From NCBI GenBank assembly GCA_963823525.1, contig CAWGLW010000004.1:186001-250000 (forward strand): 64,000 bases of DNA, read 5' to 3'. Source of the stretch: CAWGLW01 sp963823525. GTDB lineage: Bacteria > Pseudomonadota > Gammaproteobacteria > Steroidobacterales > Steroidobacteraceae. Below the pieces are notes generated by a model. It was not told the DNA's origin and did no database searches. It saw only the letters and a program-made list of their open reading frames with translations. This document shows positions 34,947-43,149 of this stretch, piece by piece; positions within the stretch are counted from its first letter, which is position 1; every line of letters begins with the position of its first letter. The position numbers were made by a program, and so were the translations under genes.

Positions 34947-35936
34947 ATGCCCACCGTGGCGTTCTTTCTTCATCCCCGCTCGCTGATCACCAGCATCACC
35001 TTACCCGTCGAGATGATGCGCTCGGCGGATCACTTTGCTCGTGTCAGCAAGCGCGCCGAGTCCGACCTGGTCGTGCGGATCGCCACCGCCGACGGCCAGC
35101 CGATCCCGGCATTCGATCGGATGTCGATCGAACCTGACTGTGCCTTCGCCGACCTCGAGGAGGTGGACCTGCTCTTTCTGCCTTCCCTGTTTCGCAACCC
35201 GTTGCCGTCCGTCCGGCAAAGCCGTGAAATCCTTCCGTCACTGCGACGCCTCTCGACTTCCAACGCCATGATCTGCTCCTCTGGCACAGGTGCGTGTTTT
35301 ACGGCCGAGGCGGGCCTGCTCGATCACAAGCCAGCCACCACGCACTGGTTCTTCCTCGACGAATTCGCCCGTCGTTACCCGAAGGTGGAACTCAAACGCG
35401 ATCACCTGATCACCCGTGCCGGTAATCAATACTGCGCAGGGAGCCTCAACGCCCTCGCCGACCTGTCGATCTACTTCATCGACCTGCTCTACGGTCCCGG
35501 CGTTGCGCTGAACGTCGCCAGCCAGTTTTCGCCGGAGATACGCCGCCCCTACCTCTCGCAGGGTTTCATCGAGGGCGAGAGCAATCCCCACTTTGACGAA
35601 TTGATCATTGACGCACAGCAATGGCTGGTCGAACGTGCCACCGAGAAAGTCCGGATCGGCGATCTGGCCGCACATCTCGGCATCAGTCAACGCAGCCTGA
35701 ACCGGCGTTTCCAGCAGGCGGTCGGCATGTCACCCATCGAGTACCAGCGTGACCTGCGCATCCGGCTCGCCTGCGATCTGCTCGGCAAGAGCAACCTGCC
35801 GATCGCCCGGATTGGCGCGGATGTCGGATACCCGGACAAGGGGCAGTTCTCCAGCGTCTTTCGCAGGCGGGTCACGACAACACCGTCCGACTATCGGCGG
35901 GCGGTACGCCGAAAGCTCTTTACACTTGAGAACTGA
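34947..35936 (+). CDS. GlxA/AraC-family transcriptional regulator
   Basis: Encodes 329 residues from the ATG at 34947; the frame extends upstream to 34875 without family features. Residues 1-190 form a DJ-1/PfpI-like domain (VAFFLHPRSLITSITLPVEM, MICSSGTGACFTAEAGLLD), with the cysteine of the GATase-like elbow retained. Residues 225-325 are an AraC-type pair of helix-turn-helix motifs (RIGDLAAHLGISQRSLNRRF, IARIGADVGYPDKGQFSSVF). It should bind DNA and sense a small molecule. Only about 110 bp separate it from the divergent ketosynthase gene. Confidence 0.9.
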   Translation: MPTVAFFLHPRSLITSITLPVEMMRSADHFARVSKRAESDLVVRIATADGQPIPAFDRMSIEPDCAFADLEEVDLLFLPSLFRNPLPSVRQSREILPSLRRLSTSNAMICSSGTGACFTAEAGLLDHKPATTHWFFLDEFARRYPKVELKRDHLITRAGNQYCAGSLNALADLSIYFIDLLYGPGVALNVASQFSPEIRRPYLSQGFIEGESNPHFDELIIDAQQWLVERATEKVRIGDLAAHLGISQRSLNRRFQQAVGMSPIEYQRDLRIRLACDLLGKSNLPIARIGADVGYPDKGQFSSVFRRRVTTTPSDYRRAVRRKLFTLEN

Positions 35937-36024
35937 ATGCCGTCTTCCGATTCACATGCTGTTCGACTGACCCGCAGGACCGCGGCACGATCGGGGCGGG
36001 CGTCCGTACCCAAAGGTATCCGAC

Positions 36025-36564
36025 ATGAAAATTGAAAAGCGCATCGCCCTGCTGGACCGCATGCTCGGCGAATGGCGCGAGCCCCTTGGCGAGCAGTACG
36101 ACGCCTACCGAAACCACGTTTACCGGATGTTGAACTACTGTTTCACGCTCCATGAATGTACCGGCGATGATCGTGACAAGCTGATTATTGCCGGCTGCTT
36201 CCATGATCTGGGTATCTGGCCCGACGACACGATCGATTACCTGCCCCCGTCGATCGAACTGGCGAACCAGCACTTGAAAGCAATCGGCCGAGCGGCATGG
36301 ATCCCCGAAATCACCCTGATGATCGATCAGCACCATAAGGTTCGTCCGGTCGAGAGCGATGACTTCCCACTGGTCGAGTTGTTCAGGAAAGCAGACTGGA
36401 TTGATGTTTCCCTCGGCCTGCATGCGTTCGGCGTGCCCCGAGGGTATATACGCTGCGTAATGAATAATTTTCCGAACCTTGGCTTCCACCGTAACCTGGC
36501 TCGCCTGACGATTGCAGAGCTGAAAAGAAACCCGCGTAACCCGCTGCCGATGATGAAGTGGTAG
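36025..36564 (+). CDS. HD-domain phosphohydrolase-like protein
   Basis: Encodes 179 residues. HD-superfamily metal ligands are visible in order: YRNHVYRML (first His), AGCFHDLGIWPDD (the His-Asp pair), and DQHHKVRP with a later FRKADWIDVSLG. The family hydrolyses nucleotides or other phosphoesters with a divalent metal. No partner domain is attached. It lies 88 bases downstream of the AraC/GlxA regulator and may share its transcript. Substrate unknown. Confidence 0.83.
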   Translation: MKIEKRIALLDRMLGEWREPLGEQYDAYRNHVYRMLNYCFTLHECTGDDRDKLIIAGCFHDLGIWPDDTIDYLPPSIELANQHLKAIGRAAWIPEITLMIDQHHKVRPVESDDFPLVELFRKADWIDVSLGLHAFGVPRGYIRCVMNNFPNLGFHRNLARLTIAELKRNPRNPLPMMKW

Positions 36565-37027
36565 AGCCGGGGCACTGGTCTTTGTGCGCGGGCGGCCCGC
36601 CGCGGTGCTAATGGTGGCACTGGAACTCGTGTTCCTCGTTCAAGCGAGTCGTCCTCGGGAACGCACGCCGACAATCATCGACGCAAAAACGGGCACCGGG
36701 TGTGAAACTCGCAGCCGGCGGGCCGATCCAGCAGGCTCGGCACCTCACCCTTCAACTCCAGCCGCTCAATCGAGGCGTCCGGATCCGGTTCGGGATTGGC
36801 GGAGAGAAGCGCCCGCATGTGCGGGTCGAACGAAGCCGCCCGTTCGGGCAGTTTGCCGAGAAAATCCGCGTGAAATCTCTTCAGCGCGTCTCGCAGCGAG
36901 ATATGCGCCGCAAGGGGAATGAACGCCCCCGTCGCGCCAATCTCCTTGGCTCTGTGTGCCTCAGAGCAATCACTGCAAGTTCAATTGGCAGCTTTTCCTA
37001 CCATCTTCTGACAAAGACTCAGATAAA
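36565..37027. other. Intergenic region holding only a gene remnant
   Basis: Apart from the ABC-ATPase tail on the minus strand, nothing coding is supported. The last 70 bases before 37028 are more AT-rich and probably include the promoter of the RimK operon. Confidence 0.5.
36675..36950 (-). pseudogene. Remnant of an oligopeptide ABC-transporter ATPase (OppD/OppF C-terminal end)
   Basis: A minus-strand frame without a usable start runs into a stop at 36675-36677. Its last ~50 residues read MRALLSANPEPDPD, then ERLELKGEVPSLL and RPAGCEFHTRCPF. This is the diagnostic C-terminal tail of peptide/nickel ABC ATPases (G-[DE]-V-P-S-P...P-P-x-G-C-x-F-H-x-R-C-P). The ATPase core is absent, and no permease or binding-protein gene is nearby. 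The likely origin is a deleted opp/dpp locus. The extent of the 5' end is approximate. Confidence 0.6.
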
Positions 37028-37504
37028 ATGCCCGTGAGCCCCTGGAGGGATCAATTGAACAAGACCAACGCCCCATATCCCCTGCTCGGCTGGCGTGAAT
37101 GGGTTGCGCTTCCCGAACTCGGCATTGAAACCATAAAGGCAAAAGTCGACACTGGCGCACGCACGTCGGCTCTGCACGCCTTCCGAGTCGAGCCTTACGA
37201 GGCCAACGGCCAGCAGCGTGTCCGGTTCGCGCTGCATCCGCTGCAACGCAACGTCAAGAAAATAGTAGAGTGTGAGGCGCCCGTCCTCGACCGCCGACAG
37301 GTCACCGACTCCGGTGGTCATCGAGAGCAACGCATCGTGATTGCGACAACTGTCGAGATCGGGACAGCGCTTTGGCCAATTGAAGTTACGCTTACGGATC
37401 GCGATACCATGGGCTTTCGAATGTTGCTGGGCCGCACGGCCATTCGCGGACGCTACCTGGTTGACCCGAAAGCTTCGTACCTGACGCGCGGGCGTCGGCG
37501 CTGA
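37028..37504 (+). CDS. RimB-like retropepsin-type protease (ATP-dependent zinc protease family, PF05618)
   Basis: Encodes 158 residues from the ATG at 37028. The upstream frame extension to 36956 lacks family character. GWREWVALPELGI opens the domain. KVDTGARTSALHA carries the D41-T-G-A signature seen in retropepsin-like aspartic proteases, and MLLGRTAI is a second conserved block. Members sit beside rimK in many proteobacteria and are thought to process glutamate tails added by RimK. Zinc dependence in the family name is historical. It is 43 bases upstream of rimK and the first gene of the operon. Confidence 0.88.
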   Translation: MPVSPWRDQLNKTNAPYPLLGWREWVALPELGIETIKAKVDTGARTSALHAFRVEPYEANGQQRVRFALHPLQRNVKKIVECEAPVLDRRQVTDSGGHREQRIVIATTVEIGTALWPIEVTLTDRDTMGFRMLLGRTAIRGRYLVDPKASYLTRGRRR

Positions 37505-37547
37505 CACGAGCGGGAGTTCGCCCCGGAATCCCGAATCAGGAACCATT

Positions 37548-38453
37548 ATGAAGATTGCGATTCTTTCCCGACGGCCAAGCCTCTATTCCACGTCGCGCCT
37601 GGTCGAGGCAGCGACAGCGCGCGGCCACGAAGTCCGCGTGGTCGACCCGTTGCGCTGTTACATGAACATCACATCGCACCGGCCATCAATACACTACAAG
37701 GGCTCGACACTGACCGGATTCGATGCCGTGATTCCGCGTATTGGCGCCTCAATCACGTTCTATGGCTGCGCCGTCGTGCGCCAGTTCGAAATGATGGGCG
37801 TCTATTCCTTGAATGAGTCGGTAGCAATCAGCCGTTCGCGCGACAAGCTGCGTTCGCTGCAGTTGCTCGCTCGAAAAGGCATCGGCTTGCCCGTTACCGG
37901 TTTCGCCCATTCGCCTGACGACATCGGCGACGTCATACAAATGGTCGGTGGCGCGCCGCTGGTGATCAAGCTGCTCGAGGGTACCCAGGGTATCGGCGTC
38001 GTGCTGGCCGAAACAGAGAAAGCCGCGGAAAGTGTCTTCGAGGCTTTCCTTGGGATGAAAGCCAATATTCTTGCGCAGGAATTTATCGGCGAGGCCGGCG
38101 GTTCGGATATCCGCTGTTTCGTGATCGATGAGAAGGTCGTGGCGGCCATGAAGCGCACAGGCAAGGAGGGCGATTTCCGTTCCAATCTGCACCGCGGTGG
38201 CAAGGCGGAACTGATCCGAATTACACCGGAGGAGCGCAGCACCGCCGTGCGCGCGGCCCGTGTCATGGGGCTGAACGTCGCTGGCGTGGACCTGCTTCGT
38301 TCGAATCACGGCCCGCTTGTCATGGAGGTCAATTCCTCGCCCGGACTTCAGGGTATAGAAGAAGCGACCGGAAAAGACGTGGCCGACATGGTCATACAGT
38401 TTCTCGAGAAGAACGCCCAGCCGAATCGTACCCGCACCCGAGGACAAGGATGA
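37548..38453 (+). CDS. rimK: RimK alpha-L-glutamate ligase
   Basis: Encodes 301 residues, the length of E. coli RimK. The start MKIAILSRRPSLYST and the ATP-grasp core (KLLEGTQGIGVVLAET, AQEFIGEAGGSDIRCFVI, MKRTGKEGDFRSNLHRGG, LVMEVNSSPGLQGIE) are all canonical. RimK adds glutamates to the C-terminus of ribosomal protein S6 and makes poly-alpha-glutamate. Magnesium-binding residues E and N are present in MEVNSSPG. It overlaps the aspartoacylase-like gene by 4 bases (ATGA at 38450-38453). Confidence 0.96.
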   Translation: MKIAILSRRPSLYSTSRLVEAATARGHEVRVVDPLRCYMNITSHRPSIHYKGSTLTGFDAVIPRIGASITFYGCAVVRQFEMMGVYSLNESVAISRSRDKLRSLQLLARKGIGLPVTGFAHSPDDIGDVIQMVGGAPLVIKLLEGTQGIGVVLAETEKAAESVFEAFLGMKANILAQEFIGEAGGSDIRCFVIDEKVVAAMKRTGKEGDFRSNLHRGGKAELIRITPEERSTAVRAARVMGLNVAGVDLLRSNHGPLVMEVNSSPGLQGIEEATGKDVADMVIQFLEKNAQPNRTRTRGQG

Positions 38454-39517
38454 GAAACACCGGTCGCGCTCCCTTTGTAATCGACGGCCACGAAGTACTG
38501 CCGGGCAGTCGCGCCACGATCGAACTGCCGACCGTCAACCTGATCACCCATACCGAGCTGTATATGCCGGTGCATGTCGTGAACGGGCTTCGCGATGGGC
38601 CCCGGTTACTCGTTTGCGCCGCCATTCACGGCGACGAACTCAACGGCATCGAAATCATACGGCGCCTGCTCGCCTCGCCCCGATTGAGCCGGCTGCGGGG
38701 GGCGCTTATTGCAGTGCCAATGGTCAACGTCCACGGCGTCATTCAGCACTCACGCTACCTCCCCGACCGAAGGGACCTTAACCGCGTGTTTCCGGGATCG
38801 GAGAGCGGTTCGCTGGCCGCTCGACTCGCTCATTTCTTTCTCGATCGTATCGTGCGGCGCTGCACTCACGGGATCGACCTGCACACGGGGGCCCAGCACC
38901 GCATCAACCTGCCCCAGATTCGAGCCGATCTCGACGATCCGGAGACCGAGCGACTGGCTCGCGCGTTTGGCACGCCCGTATTGATCAATGCAGCCATTCG
39001 CGACGGCTCATTACGACAGGTCGCCTCCGATCTCGGCATTCCCATGCTCGTCTACGAAGGCGGCGAAGGCCTGCGCTTCGATGAATTCTCGATCCGAGCC
39101 GGTGTGCGCGGCATTATCCAGGTGATGCGGGCCCTTGACATGCTGCCCGCCGCCGCAGCGCGCTCGTCACGCGCGCCAGTAGAGCCGTTTGTCGCACGCT
39201 CCAGCAGTTGGACTCGCGCTCCGGAGAGCGGGATCATGCGAACACTTCGTGCGCTCGGGAGCCGGGTCCGGGAAAACGAGGAACTGGCCCTGATCTCTGA
39301 CCCGTTCGGTGAGCACGAAACGCCCGTCAAGGCGCACCAGGGCGGCCTGATCATCGGGCGCACGCACCTGCCGCTGGTCAATGCTGGCGACGCCTTATTC
39401 CACATCGCTCGTTTTGAAAGGCCATCACTGGTCGCAAGCGAAGTCGAGGCCTTTCAGGAAGTTCACCAGGTGGTGGACGACCCGGTGGACAACGTGATGG
39501 ATCCACCGATCGTCTGA
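38450..39517 (+). CDS. Succinylglutamate desuccinylase/aspartoacylase-family zinc hydrolase
   Basis: Encodes 355 residues. Zinc ligands of the M14-like fold are H60 and E63 in AAIHGDELNG and H145 in GIDLHTGAQH. The catalytic glutamate is E202 in MLVYEGGEG. The domain to ~residue 230 is followed by a small beta domain, as in AstE/aspartoacylase. Family members cleave N-acylated amino acids or C-terminal glutamates. Translation coupling to rimK suggests it acts on a glutamylated product rather than on succinylglutamate, because no ast genes are present. Cytoplasmic. Confidence 0.88.
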   Translation: MRNTGRAPFVIDGHEVLPGSRATIELPTVNLITHTELYMPVHVVNGLRDGPRLLVCAAIHGDELNGIEIIRRLLASPRLSRLRGALIAVPMVNVHGVIQHSRYLPDRRDLNRVFPGSESGSLAARLAHFFLDRIVRRCTHGIDLHTGAQHRINLPQIRADLDDPETERLARAFGTPVLINAAIRDGSLRQVASDLGIPMLVYEGGEGLRFDEFSIRAGVRGIIQVMRALDMLPAAAARSSRAPVEPFVARSSSWTRAPESGIMRTLRALGSRVRENEELALISDPFGEHETPVKAHQGGLIIGRTHLPLVNAGDALFHIARFERPSLVASEVEAFQEVHQVVDDPVDNVMDPPIV

Positions 39518-39522
39518 CGGCG

Positions 39523-40356
39523 TCAGTCGTCGAAAACCGATCGAAAGACAAAGGTAATCCCGCGCAGGTCACCGTTCGTGCTTCGGCGATAGCCAATGCC
39601 CAGCCGGTCGAATGACATGAACCAGATTTTCAAGGGTTTATCCTTCTTGCCAAGCGCAAGGGCTAACTCCCACTGGTCAGATATGGCATCCCGCGTCGGC
39701 CCCTCGACAATGAACTCCAGGTCTCGTTCAAGGCTCGTGTACGTCAGGTGCAAGGTCAGCAACGTCGGGTCACCGCCCAGCTTGAATTTGGCGGGCGAAT
39801 ACTCGAACTGCAGGCCGATCATCAATGGCCAGAAATAGTCTGACGGCCCGCTATTGGGTGAATAACCCACGTAGCCGAGCGAATTGAGCAGGGACCATTG
39901 CAGATCGCTGGCCTGGTGGAAGGTGTACCGGCTCTTGATGCCCGCCCAGTAAATCCAGGCCGACTCGCTGCGGTCAAGCACCGTGCCCCAACCCAGCGTC
40001 GCGAACGGGCGTATCGCCCAGAGATCGGTGATCGGCACCTCGATATCGACACCCGGCGTCACCGTAAGCGTCGCCAGGTTGTCGACATTCAGCGTCCCTG
40101 AAAGATCGTCAAACAGAAAGACGTCCAGCCCGGCCGTCACCGGGAAGCGCAGGTAGACGCCGGGCGATCGCTGGCCATCTTCACCCAGTGAGGCTGTCCG
40201 CAAATCCCAGCGCGGCGTGTAGCGCAAGATGTAGGCGTCACGGTCATTATTGACCTGATACCAACCCGTGCCGAAATACGCGGAATAGGCCCAATGCACG
40301 GACAGAGGGTCCAGCGAACGGGGCTCAGCCGCCCACGCAGTCGTGGAGACGATCAT
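39523..40356 (-). CDS. Outer-membrane beta-barrel protein, unknown role
   Basis: Encodes 277 residues from the first ATG. That start leaves only MIVSTTAWA as a leader. An in-frame CTG at 40381-40383 would add LKRLAAALL, making a complete signal peptide, and a TAG stop two codons before it limits the frame. The true start is therefore probably the CTG. The mature part has amphipathic strands (YLRFPVTAGLDVFLFDD, PFATLGWGTVLDRS, LLTLHLTYTSLERDLEF) and ends in an aromatic-rich strand FVFRSVFDD. No motif identifies function. It is convergent with the aspartoacylase-like gene. Confidence 0.75.
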   Translation of the reverse strand: MIVSTTAWAAEPRSLDPLSVHWAYSAYFGTGWYQVNNDRDAYILRYTPRWDLRTASLGEDGQRSPGVYLRFPVTAGLDVFLFDDLSGTLNVDNLATLTVTPGVDIEVPITDLWAIRPFATLGWGTVLDRSESAWIYWAGIKSRYTFHQASDLQWSLLNSLGYVGYSPNSGPSDYFWPLMIGLQFEYSPAKFKLGGDPTLLTLHLTYTSLERDLEFIVEGPTRDAISDQWELALALGKKDKPLKIWFMSFDRLGIGYRRSTNGDLRGITFVFRSVFDD

Positions 40357-40558
40357 CAGCAGCGCTGCCGCGAGTCTTTTCAGGGGCTATTCTCAATCTG
40401 CAGCGGTGTGCGGTTATGAAATCATGGCTGTCGCCACCCAGCGCCTGCCTTCCCGGCAGTCCACAATGCCATCACAGGAGCTTACCTTCATGTAGCCAGG
40501 CAGTCTCGGCAGACTTTACCCTGTACGCTACCGTCACTTCACCTGCGAGGGCTCGGCC

Positions 40559-41227
40559 ATGCCCGCCCGGTTACTCCCTGCAACCCACTGCATCGACAGC
40601 AACCACCCGCGCGTTGTCGCGTTCGTTGAGCTCCATCGTCAAGGCAACAGCGTCACAGAACAGGCTGTGTCGCTTTTCTACGCGGTTCGCGACGGCTTTC
40701 GCTATGACCCGTACAAGCTGGATCTTTCAGCCGATGGAATGAAGGCAAGCGCGGTGCTGGAAAACGGTTACGGATGGTGCGTACCCAAGGCCACCTTGCT
40801 CGCCGCTGCCTGCCGCGCCGCCGGCATCCCGGCCCGGCTCGGCTTCGCCGACGTGCGCAATCATCTCTCCACGGAGCGCATGCGCCAGGTGATGCAGACG
40901 GACGTCTTCTACTGGCATGGGTTCACGGAAATCTGGATCGAAGGGGCCTGGCGCAAGGCAACACCGGCGTTCAACCTTGAACTCTGCGAGCGATTCGGAC
41001 TGCTGCCACTGGAATTTAACGGCGTCGACGACTCGATTTATCACCCGTTCGACCGGGCCGGCCATCGCCACATGGAATACCTGAACATGCGGGGAAGCTT
41101 CGACGACGTGCCTCTTGCGCAAATGGTTGCGGATTTTTCCCGGCACTACCCGGCCATGCGACGAGAATTCAATGCAATGCAGGAGGGTGATTTCTTAACT
41201 GACGTAAACCGCGAGACGCAAAGCTGA
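40559..41227 (+). CDS. Transglutaminase-like cysteine protease-fold protein
   Basis: Encodes 222 residues. The core has Cys74 in GYGWCVPKATLLAAACRAAGI and His120 in FYWHGFTEIWIEGAWRKATP. The third position, usually Asp in V-D-P-x-x-N, reads A-T-P-A-F-N, so the classic triad is altered; this pattern may be usual for the subgroup. Such domains act as cysteine peptidases, amidases or transferases in bacteria. No signal peptide. Its stop overlaps the next GNAT start (TGATG), so both are translated together. Confidence 0.84.
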   Translation: MPARLLPATHCIDSNHPRVVAFVELHRQGNSVTEQAVSLFYAVRDGFRYDPYKLDLSADGMKASAVLENGYGWCVPKATLLAAACRAAGIPARLGFADVRNHLSTERMRQVMQTDVFYWHGFTEIWIEGAWRKATPAFNLELCERFGLLPLEFNGVDDSIYHPFDRAGHRHMEYLNMRGSFDDVPLAQMVADFSRHYPAMRREFNAMQEGDFLTDVNRETQS

Positions 41228-41688
41228 TGACAACAACCGCCATGTTTCGCCGTGCGTCGCTGGAGGACCTTCCCGCGCTGGTGGCGCTGCTCGCCGACGA
41301 TCCCCTGGGCGCCACGCGTGAAAACACTGCCCAGCCACTCGACCCCGGGTACACCGCGGCGTTCAGGGCCATGGAAGGCGACGCCAACTACTGTCTGGCT
41401 GTAGCGGAAAAAGGAGGTGTGGTTGTCGGCTGCCTGCAATTGTCCTTTCTCCCCGGCCTGTCCCATCGGGGCATGTGGCGAGGGCAGATCGAAAACGTCC
41501 GCATCAGCCGAGCGATGCGTGGCCAGGGGCTCGGCAGCGAAATGATTCGATGGGCAATAGAAGCCTGCCGGGAACGCAAATGCGGCCTGGTCCAGTTGAC
41601 TTCACATGGTTCGCGCAGCAATGCCCGGCGCTTTTACGAGGCGCTTGGCTTCGAGGCGACCCATGTCGGACTGAAATTATTCCTGTAA
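41227..41688 (+). CDS. GNAT-family N-acetyltransferase
   Basis: Encodes 153 residues covering a single GNAT domain. FRRASLEDLPALVALLADD is the N-terminal helix, GCLQLSFLPGLSHRG the central strands, ISRAMRGQGLGSEMIRWAI the acetyl-CoA pyrophosphate loop (R-x-x-G-x-G/A), and NARRFYEALGFEATH the C-terminal signature. Substrate unknown. It is coupled to the transglutaminase-like gene. The metal-uptake operon lies convergent, about 110 bp away. Confidence 0.9.
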   Translation: MTTTAMFRRASLEDLPALVALLADDPLGATRENTAQPLDPGYTAAFRAMEGDANYCLAVAEKGGVVVGCLQLSFLPGLSHRGMWRGQIENVRISRAMRGQGLGSEMIRWAIEACRERKCGLVQLTSHGSRSNARRFYEALGFEATHVGLKLFL

Positions 41689-41797
41689 TTCTGCCGGTTC
41701 AGTGCGAATCCCGAAACGGGAACTGCGATGCCGACGGTCAACCTGTCGCACCCAGCGGGGTCGATCGCCGCGACCGGCAGTCGTTCTCTCGACCAGG

Positions 41798-42586
41798 CTA
41801 GCGGCGCCGGAACAGCATGGCCAGTCCGCCGGCCAGGACCAGCAGGGCCACCAGCACTGGCCCGAAGGGCTGATCGAGCACCAGGGCGCAGGCAAATGCC
41901 GCGACGTAGGCTGACACTCCGATCCCGAAGCTGATCCAGAGACCGTTGCGCCATTTCCCTGCAATACTGAAAGCGACCCAGGGCGGCACGAATACCAGTG
42001 CGAACGCTCCCATCAGCCCCAGGCTGCCCGCACCGGCCGCCATCGCCAGGGCGGCAATCACATCGAAACCCACATGCCACTGCCAGGCCGGCAGTCGGTT
42101 GGCAATCTCGTAGCCCGGGAAGAGGTGTGCGCGAATCAATCGAGGCATGAGCCAGGGCAAGGCGGCAGCGACCAGTGCAGCGACCAGCGCGGCTACGACG
42201 AGATGCGTCGTACCGGCAAAGTAGAGCTGGCCTTCCACGAGCGCGTGTCCCATCACGCTGCCGAGCGAGCTGTTCGCTGCGATGAGCAGCGTGCTTGCCC
42301 AACCGACGAGGATCATCACTGCGTAGACCGTGTTGCCGCTGAAGCGGCCGAGGCTTTTGACCAGTGCACCGGCCAGCGCTCCGAGCGGCGCACCGAGCAC
42401 AACCGGCAGGCCGACGGCGAGACCGAGCAGGCCACTGGCACCGGCCAGGTGAGCAAGACCGAGCGCGGCGAGCCACTCGTCGCGAAGCCTGAGCATGACG
42501 CCGATCAGGGGCAGGCTGGCCGCGAGCAGAAGCCCGACTGCAAAAGGCGTTCGAAACAACGGGTCGAACAGCAGTTCAAATTTCAT
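41798..42586 (-). CDS. Metal ABC transporter permease (ZnuB/MntB family)
   Basis: Encodes 262 residues with eight to nine membrane helices. It matches the ABC-3 permease family that passes zinc or manganese: LAALGLAHLAGASGLLGL near the N-terminus and a late GSLGLMGAFALVFVPPWVAF segment. The start overlaps the ATPase stop by 4 bases (ATGA at 42583-42586). It is the last gene of the five-gene operon. Metal identity is inferred from the His-rich porin and Cys/His leader gene in the same unit. Confidence 0.88.
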   Translation of the reverse strand: MKFELLFDPLFRTPFAVGLLLAASLPLIGVMLRLRDEWLAALGLAHLAGASGLLGLAVGLPVVLGAPLGALAGALVKSLGRFSGNTVYAVMILVGWASTLLIAANSSLGSVMGHALVEGQLYFAGTTHLVVAALVAALVAAALPWLMPRLIRAHLFPGYEIANRLPAWQWHVGFDVIAALAMAAGAGSLGLMGAFALVFVPPWVAFSIAGKWRNGLWISFGIGVSAYVAAFACALVLDQPFGPVLVALLVLAGGLAMLFRRR

Positions 42587-43149
42587 TCGCCAACCTCGAG
42601 CAACCGGCTGCTCACGCGCTCGAGAAACGCCCGCTCGTGGCTGACCAGCAAGACGGCGCGATCCTCCAGACCTCCCTGCAATGCATGAGCAAGGATCGTC
42701 TCACCCTCCGGGTCCAGGTTGTTGGTTGGCTCGTCGAGCAGGACCAGGTCGGCGGGACCACCGAGGACGGCCCAGACGCTGAGTATTTGAAACTGCCCAC
42801 CGCTCAACGAGTCCACCCGCTGGTCCAGCCAGGCAGCAAGCCTCGGCGGCACCATCTGAGGATCGGCCTCGGCGTAGCGGAGGTAATCGCGGCCACTGAA
42901 TGGCTTTTCCGCCGGGAATACCGGTTGCTGTTGCTGCCAGCCGAGCCGGAGACCGGGCCTCTTCTCAACCTGCCCGGAGAAAATCCGGGCACCACCGGCA
43001 AGGGCCTTGAGAAACGTCGATTTACCGGATCCGTTCGGGCCGGAAAGTCCAATGACATCGCCGGGCTCAATGATCAATGTAATCGGCCCGACGACCGGCA
43101 CCCCATAGCCGGCAACGATCGCATTCGCCTGCAGCAGGGGCGTAGCCAT
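42583..43149 (-). CDS. Metal ABC transporter ATP-binding protein (ZnuC type)
   Basis: Encodes 188 residues, short compared with ZnuC (~250). Walker A is GPNGSGKST at 37-45, the signature loop is SLSGGQFQIL, Walker B is LVLLDEPTNNLD and the switch His lies in LVSHERAF. The C-terminal extension of ZnuC, which carries extra regulatory sequence, is missing. It overlaps the binding-protein gene by one base (TGATG) and the permease by four. It powers import of a divalent metal through the permease. Confidence 0.9.
   Translation of the reverse strand: MATPLLQANAIVAGYGVPVVGPITLIIEPGDVIGLSGPNGSGKSTFLKALAGGARIFSGQVEKRPGLRLGWQQQQPVFPAEKPFSGRDYLRYAEADPQMVPPRLAAWLDQRVDSLSGGQFQILSVWAVLGGPADLVLLDEPTNNLDPEGETILAHALQGGLEDRAVLLVSHERAFLERVSSRLLEVGE

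Noticed and set aside
36702..37037. Plus-strand open frame of 111 codons in the gap before the RimK operon
   Set aside because: It is the antisense of the ABC-ATPase remnant, whose tail motif is on the minus strand.
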